Shown: positions 59,497-64,000 of the stretch, piece by piece
How the letters are laid out: each line of letters starts with the position of its first letter
How positions within the stretch are numbered: the stretch's first letter is position 1
The notes under the pieces: generated by a model
The model's database searches: none
What the model was told of the DNA's origin: nothing
The model's input: the letters and a program-made list of their open reading frames with translations, nothing else
Made by a program: the position numbers and the translations under genes
NCBI GenBank assembly: GCA_020796225.1
Contig: CM036759.1
Coordinates: 65,862,590-65,926,589, forward strand
Reading direction: 5' to 3'
DNA length: 64,000 nt
Source: Arion vulgaris
Taxonomy: Eukaryota > Mollusca > Gastropoda > Stylommatophora > Arionidae

Positions 59497-61292
59497 ACAA
59501 AGGAAAGGGGTCGAAGGCGCATGTGAACAACGCCGCGCCAGGATTAGTGGAGCTGGCACTAATCAAGACCCTGTGTCCCACCTCCACGCGATGGCCCTGG
59601 TAACAGATTTTGGTTCCGGCCTAGCAAAGGGTGGGAGGGGAGGCAGGGACTGAGGGTGAGCTACAGGTAGTGGTAGAAGTGCAGGCACGTAAAAGCAATG
59701 CAGGTCCAAAATCTACGAACAATGTACGCATCTCCTGGCCGATGTGCGATAAAACATTTTTTTCAAATTGTCGAAAAGTAAGAAAAAGCAGTTGTACGAG
59801 TCGTCTGCGAACAAATGCCAACTCCCCTAGAGCAAATGACCGCACCAGAATTAAAGGGATGAGAGGTGCAGCCGGAGTAGAGACGTGGGCCCATATGGGA
59901 CGAAACTTGGAGCCCTGCGACAGAGTCGGGCTGCGTGTCAAGACAGTCTCGAGGAACGGAAAATGTGAACACAGCGGTCGCACCTCAGCCTCACGGCCGA
60001 TGATAAAGGCGTACAGACGAACATGTAGGGATCAGAGGTGCATCCATAGTAGAGGCACGGGCCCACACGGGGCGAAACTTGGAGCCATGTGCCCGAGTTT
60101 GAGTTGCTTGTCCGGGCAGTCTCGAGGCACGACAAAAGTCTCGGCAAGTGTCTCTAAAAACGCTGTAACGTATCGTGTCAACACACGGAAAGATTGCGGC
60201 AAACTCCGTATCAAAGGCTTAGCGCAGATACATTTGCTGGGTAAGGTTGACAAAGCGTAAATTCTAAAGTTGCGTTTTTGGTGCCTAACGAAACTGCCCA
60301 CCCTTGGACAACAGGGCAGGGTACTGTTGTATTAAGCACTAGCATCCCTGGAAGAACTGAGATGGGTGATACCTAAAAGGACTGCCCTCCCTGGAACAAC
60401 CGGGCACGGAGCTGTTGCCTTTACAACTAACATCCCCGGAAGAACTGAGGAGGGTGATGATGGCGAGCGCAAAGTTTCAGTTGCGTTGTTAGCGCCAATT
60501 GAAGCGACCTTCAAAAATATCTGCGCAGCCCCAGTCCAATGTTTACCGGGAACAGGGAAAATGCAGACTAAACACGCACCCCGAAACGGGGCAAAATCTT
60601 GACTGGTACAAACTTAAACATTGGCCAAGGGCAATACTTTTCGGACGCCGATCATCCTACACAAATGACGTCCAAACACCATGGCTCAGATCACATAACG
60701 ACTAAGTATACCGGCAACATATGATCGTTTGTTTGACAACGCACAAGCGTCTCCAATGACTGAGAATGGTCCTAATCCGGAAGGATCTCATATAGTCATA
60801 GAGAGCGCATATTGTAGACATACTCTCTAACGAAGATCATAAAGCCCAAGTATACGGCAAAAAAATGATCGTTAAAGAGCAATGGATACAAGAAAGGTGA
60901 CAATTCATGTGACTCGCCTTAGAATGGTCGAGATCGCTAGGGTCTTTACCGGAGCGACCTCACACAGTCAGCGCAAAGTAAGCTAATGCTCTTCGGCGTA
61001 GATCTGAGCCCAAATTTACGATAATTAAAGAGTGTTTATCTTACGATGCGTACGGAACGACCTCACCAAAGGCAGGAAAGCCGATAGAGAAGTCATTCGT
61101 TCTGCCTTCACTAACTAACTCTGTCCAAGAAAGAGTTACAAGACAACATGTTTCCTGCAACGATCTCCCTTGAAGGAACTAATCTTCAAGTACCTCGGGA
61201 GTCGGCAAAAATCAGTCAGAATCGCAATACCAGGCGTCATGACTTTCCGCCTGAATTAACAGCGGGCGTACGAGAGAAGAAGAAGGAGACAA
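59497..61292 (+). mobile_element. Element C, longest copy, about 1.8 kb, non-coding
   Basis: 5' block GGTCGAAGGCGCATGTGAAC, GAGCTGGCACTAATCAAGAC; repeated middle blocks (GGTGCAGCCGGAGTAGAGAC near 59866 and GGTGCATCCATAGTAGAGGC near 60035; CATCCCCGGAAGAACTGAGG near 60431); two AAGCCCAAGTATACGG-like blocks (60842 and 61009); 3' end CAGCGGGCGTACGAGAGAAG at 61260. The longest open frame (59631-60260) has no recognisable domain and is not conserved in the other copies. Confidence 0.78.
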
Positions 61293-61574
61293 ATGAAATA
61301 CAGACGATGGTACTATCTTCTTCAGTGATCCAGCGGCACTTGAGCTCTTGTCCTTCTGTCCAATACTATGTAGATGTATCTGCATGTGTTTGTAATTTGT
61401 TCTTATGTTCCGTATAATGTGTTTCATGTATCTGGCCTTGGAGGAAGAAGGATCTTCCTGACATAATCTAGCGCTTGGCACCAGAAGAGGTGTTGGTGAA
61501 CAGTTTCATGATGATGTGCATACAGCTGGCCCTCTGGAGTGTGTTATGGTTGAATTCTGTTCAAGTGATTCTTA
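61293..61574. other. Unassigned stretch
   Basis: No recognised element; no convincing coding frame. Confidence 0.4.
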
Positions 61575-61770
61575 AGTGGTGTGTGTTGGTTTCAGAGTTT
61601 CAAAAATGTTGCTCTGATCTCTCGTTGTCATCTTTCTTGTCTCTAACCCTGTTAGGCCTCACAGTGTCAGGATAAGAAGAGATTTCTAGAGCGTGCTTTT
61701 GTGTGTGCTTCATAAACAGTGTTTTTCCCCTACCTCTGTTATTTCAAAGGTCCACTTAAAAAATTTCTTT
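61575..61770 (-). pseudogene. LINE 3' fragment, reverse strand
   Basis: Shares CAGTGTCAGGATAAGAAGAG, ATTTCTAGAGCG, GCTTCATAAACAGTGT and AAAGGTCCACTT with 29800-29910, so it is the same LINE family. Confidence 0.75.
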
Positions 61771-61794
61771 CATGGCCTATCATTTCAGCCATAT

Positions 61795-62035
61795 TTCGTC
61801 AAGTATGGACAGTGTCCAAAGCACAGTCGAATAAAATAACTACATGGGAAATGCGATGCCTACGAAAAGTTACCAACAACACCAGAAATACAGTGTCACC
61901 AACATCAGCATAAGAAAGAAAGTTGGAACAGAACCTTGCTTGAATTACATTTGAGAAACAATGTCACCAACATCAGCATAAGAAAAAAGTTGGAACAGAA
62001 CCTTGCTTGAATTACATTTGAGAAACAAAGAATGA
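61795..62035 (+). pseudogene. LINE fragment with an internal tandem duplication
   Basis: TWEMRCLRKVTNNTRN (61842-61890) matches 38405-38452. The next part (AATGTCACCAACATCAGCAT to TACATTTGAGAAAC) is present twice, at about 61888-61960 and 61961-62027. Confidence 0.8.
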
Positions 62036-62039
62036 AGTG

Positions 62040-62215
62040 GTTGAGTCTTCTACAACTCTCTCTAATATCAAGCTGTTGCAGAATAGAATCGTTTGTACTT
62101 TTCTCTGTCCATGATATTTTAAGTACTCTTCTGTAGCATTTGCATTCAAAGGCATTACTGATCTTCTCTGCTGCCTCTTTGTCACAAAACATTACTATTC
62201 CTTTTTTTCCCAACG
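62040..62215 (-). pseudogene. LINE fragment, C-terminal RT block, reverse strand
   Basis: Minus-strand reading AAEKISNAFECKCYRRVLKI then SWTEKSTNDSILQQLDIRE: the block after the RT core also seen at 34267. It faces the plus-strand fragment at 61795. Confidence 0.82.
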
Positions 62216-62478
62216 ACAGTAGAATAAGTGGATATTACTTTTGTCCTTCATAATATCTCATTACTTTTGTCCTTCTTGATTTCCCCACCATGTTAGTGAC
62301 TGTATGCCAATGGATTATCCATTTCTCCTGCTTGATGGATCGCTTCATAACACGAATTGTGTTTCACCACATGAGTGGCACTCATATTACCAGCCGCAGA
62401 GCTCTTTGAGGAATGTAAAATAATACTGCAAGACTAAATGACGGAGCCAGACTTAAGAATGCCACTCATTGGCTTAAT
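62216..62478. other. Unassigned stretch with a short duplication
   Basis: ATTACTTTTGTCCTTC occurs twice (62235 and 62261). Nothing else recognised. Confidence 0.4.
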
Positions 62479-62520
62479 ACAGTGGTTCTCAAAGGCTGTG
62501 CCGGGTACAAATAATAACAA
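62479..62520 (+). mobile_element. Possible hAT transposon end
   Basis: CAGTGGTTCTCAAAGGCTGT resembles the conserved ends of hAT elements. No matching right end is found nearby, so it is a weak call. It passes into a short (AAAC)n run at 62517-62534. Confidence 0.35.
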
Positions 62521-62535
62521 ACAAACAAACAAACA

Positions 62536-62962
62536 ATGAGAAGTAACAAAAAGGAGGAGTGTCTGAATGAATGGGCAATGGGCAAAACAGGCAGAACCCT
62601 CTTTAAACACATGACCACTCCAAATTCAAAAGATGCCATAAATCACCTCACACGACAAGAACAAGTCATATTGTTCCACTTTAGGACACAATATGTGCCC
62701 CTGAATGCTCACCTACACCGCATCCAACCACAGAGTGCCCCACAATGTAAACTGTGTTACTATTCAGAAGAAACTGTCGCACACCATCTCTTCCAGTGTC
62801 CTGCACTCAGTGACCTACGCCACAAGTACCTATCCCCCGTATCCAGATGTTGAAAACACTCTCTTTGCTAGCACACCGCATCTCAGACAGACCTGTAAAT
62901 TCACTGCCATGACCTCAAGTCGAGGGTCAAATGTTGAGATGACTGGTGGATCGGAAAAGTAA
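62536..62962 (+). pseudogene. Non-LTR retrotransposon C-terminus of the RNase H-bearing (Jockey/I-like) type
   Basis: The open part 62536-62853 (105 codons) reads [20 protein letters not shown] (about 62644-62703), then [19 protein letters not shown] (62752-62808), a C-x2-C-x8-H-x4-C zinc-binding pattern found at the end of this type of polyprotein. The usual next block, LRQTCKFTAMTSSRG, follows in another frame (62882-62926), so there is a frameshift near 62840. Everything upstream, including RNase H, RT and endonuclease, is missing. It is a different LINE lineage from the others here. Confidence 0.82.
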
Positions 62963-63138
62963 AGTACAATAAAGTATGTGCCCAGGCGCACCAATGTGCC
63001 CGGTGATATTCCTCGTAGTTGTGATATAGGAAATCCCTGATCAGGGTCGGAAACGCGGTTCCAGCGGGCACCAGGGTAAAAAATTTGCCAAGACACATCA
63101 GACCAATGCTTCTGATAGGAAGAAATTAAATGATGAAT

Positions 63139-63395
63139 CGCCCGTATGTTGCTGGGGCTCGGAAGGGGAGCAAAGAATAGTACACTTCGACATTTATGGC
63201 ATGTCGTAAGAGTTGACTGAGGTAGGGGCCTAGGGAAGTTTCCGTGATAAATAAAAAATCGTGGAGAGAAATCGGATGTGCTGGCCTACTTGTAAACGCA
63301 TAACTGGAACAACGTACAATCACATTTAATAAGCTCAGTTCCAATAGGAATCACACAAAGTGTGGTTTAACAAGTGGTTAATATGGAGTATAATT
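63139..63395 (+). mobile_element. SINE-B copy, near full length
   Basis: CGCCCGTATGTTGCTGGGGC, GGGGAGCAAAGAATAGTACA, GTAGGGGCCTAGGGAAGTTT, AAATCGGATGTGCTGGCCTA and GTGGTTTAACAAGTGGTTAA. The GAA tail is lost. Confidence 0.88.
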
Positions 63396-63880
63396 TCAGC
63401 CAGGCGCTGAAAACTACCACGCGATCCCATTTAGGTCAAGAGGAAAGTCAAGGTCACGCACGGAACCTGTAATTATCGTCAGTGTGTTGTCTGCAAAGGT
63501 TCCTGTTATGTGCTGATGAAAAATATCAGCAGTACCTTGTGACAAGAGAATTGTCCAGTAATTTTCGGAGACAGACACACAGGACAGATCTATTCTATCG
63601 CCATCGCGCCGCTTGTGGAAATGTGAACTTACACACATCAGGGCGACCGGAACAATAGTTGTAGCGTGACTACAACACACATCAACGAAAGCGAAGTTTA
63701 ACTGAAATTTACTCAGTAGTTTCTGAATACACACTACTGAAGTATATAAGCAACTATTATCTGCTTTGAACTAGTTAAACGGCTGCAAGATCCTATCAAT
63801 AGAGATGTGAAAACGTCATTAAGGCCTATGGTCATACTGTGTTATTTACCCAGTATGTACTATTTGTAATTGCTACACAC
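63396..63880. other. Unassigned stretch with a 106-codon minus-strand frame
   Basis: 63414-63734 is open on the minus strand with balanced amino-acid use, unlike the repeat-derived frames. I recognise no family and see no clear start context, splice sites or second exon in the window. It could be part of an exon or a chance frame. Confidence 0.3.
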
Positions 63881-64000
63881 ACTGCCTTGTGGAGAGGGGC
63901 TCAGGAGAGCCAAAGGCTAGGGGAGTAAACCCTGATAAAAAATCCCCACTGCCTTGTGGGTCAGCACGGTAATGCAGAGGGCTAGAGGAGTAAACCTTGA
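63880..64000 (+). mobile_element. LINE leader-like repeat, cut by the window end
   Basis: CACTGCCTTGTGGAGAGGGG and AGGGGAGTAAACCCTGA are followed by a second copy, CACTGCCTTGTGGGTCAGCA and AGAGGAGTAAACCTTGA. Similar sequence lies at 32890-32945. It may be the start of a LINE continuing past the window. Confidence 0.5.

Noticed and set aside
58567..59587. 288- and 327-codon hydrophobic minus-strand frames
   Set aside because: Translations of the complement of a GA-rich tract.
59631..60260. 209-codon frame in element C as a coding gene
   Set aside because: It is not open in the other element C copies and shows no recognised domain; GC-richer sequence makes long chance frames likelier.

Overview
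This window reads as intergenic DNA from a repeat-rich animal genome. I find no intact host gene, no rRNA gene, no functional tRNA gene and no prokaryotic feature. An animal origin is suggested by tRNA-derived SINEs (internal A and B boxes, simple-repeat tails), degraded non-LTR retrotransposon ORFs of the type common in invertebrates, a deleted hAT DNA transposon with an 8-bp target duplication, and many micro- and minisatellites. I cannot fix the phylum; a marine invertebrate is a guess. Family names (SINE-A, SINE-B, SINE-H, SINE-J, elements C, D, E) are labels made for this annotation and are not database names.

Layout. 1-7.5 kb: GA tracts tied to LINE 3' ends, SINE-A and SINE-B copies, four LINE tails and one internally deleted LINE. 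7.7-12.1 kb: element E, then a 3.8-kb 22-bp array. 13-17.4 kb: LINE tail, SINE-H, an element D array, a SINE-A with target duplications, the hAT element carrying a nested SINE-B, and a duplicated D/SINE-A junction. 17.7-26.9 kb: five consecutive arrays (units 23, 18, 33, 40 and 48 bp), the last about 4 kb. 26.9-35.7 kb: SINE fragments, element D, LINE fragments, two long GC-richer element C copies and two linked arrays made in steps. 36-46.9 kb: pyrimidine tract, LINE and SINE-B copies, arrays of 32, 56, 32, 64, 15, 22, 13 and 49 bp. 47-53.3 kb: a SINE-B/SINE-A chimera, a 25/50-bp dimeric array, a composite retroposon with an 11-bp target duplication, and arrays grown from SINE-B sequence. 53.5-64 kb: LINE and SINE-A fragments, a 25-bp array split by element C, CT- and GA-rich tracts, a second element C, LINE fragments and a SINE-B.

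Main message. Roughly a quarter to a third of the window is minisatellite, in more than 30 arrays. In at least a dozen cases the repeat unit can be traced to a retroposon present here as a single copy elsewhere: SINE-A head and 3' region, SINE-B core and 3' end, SINE-H tRNA-like head, element D, element E at three separate places, and LINE 3' ends. Retroposons have in turn inserted into existing arrays, some leaving target duplications. The picture is a cycle in which retroposons seed tandem arrays and arrays receive retroposons. Long ORFs here are by-products of arrays whose units lack stop codons. Several arrays hold indel-rich blocks between clean units, so consensus or assembly error inside arrays is a real possibility.
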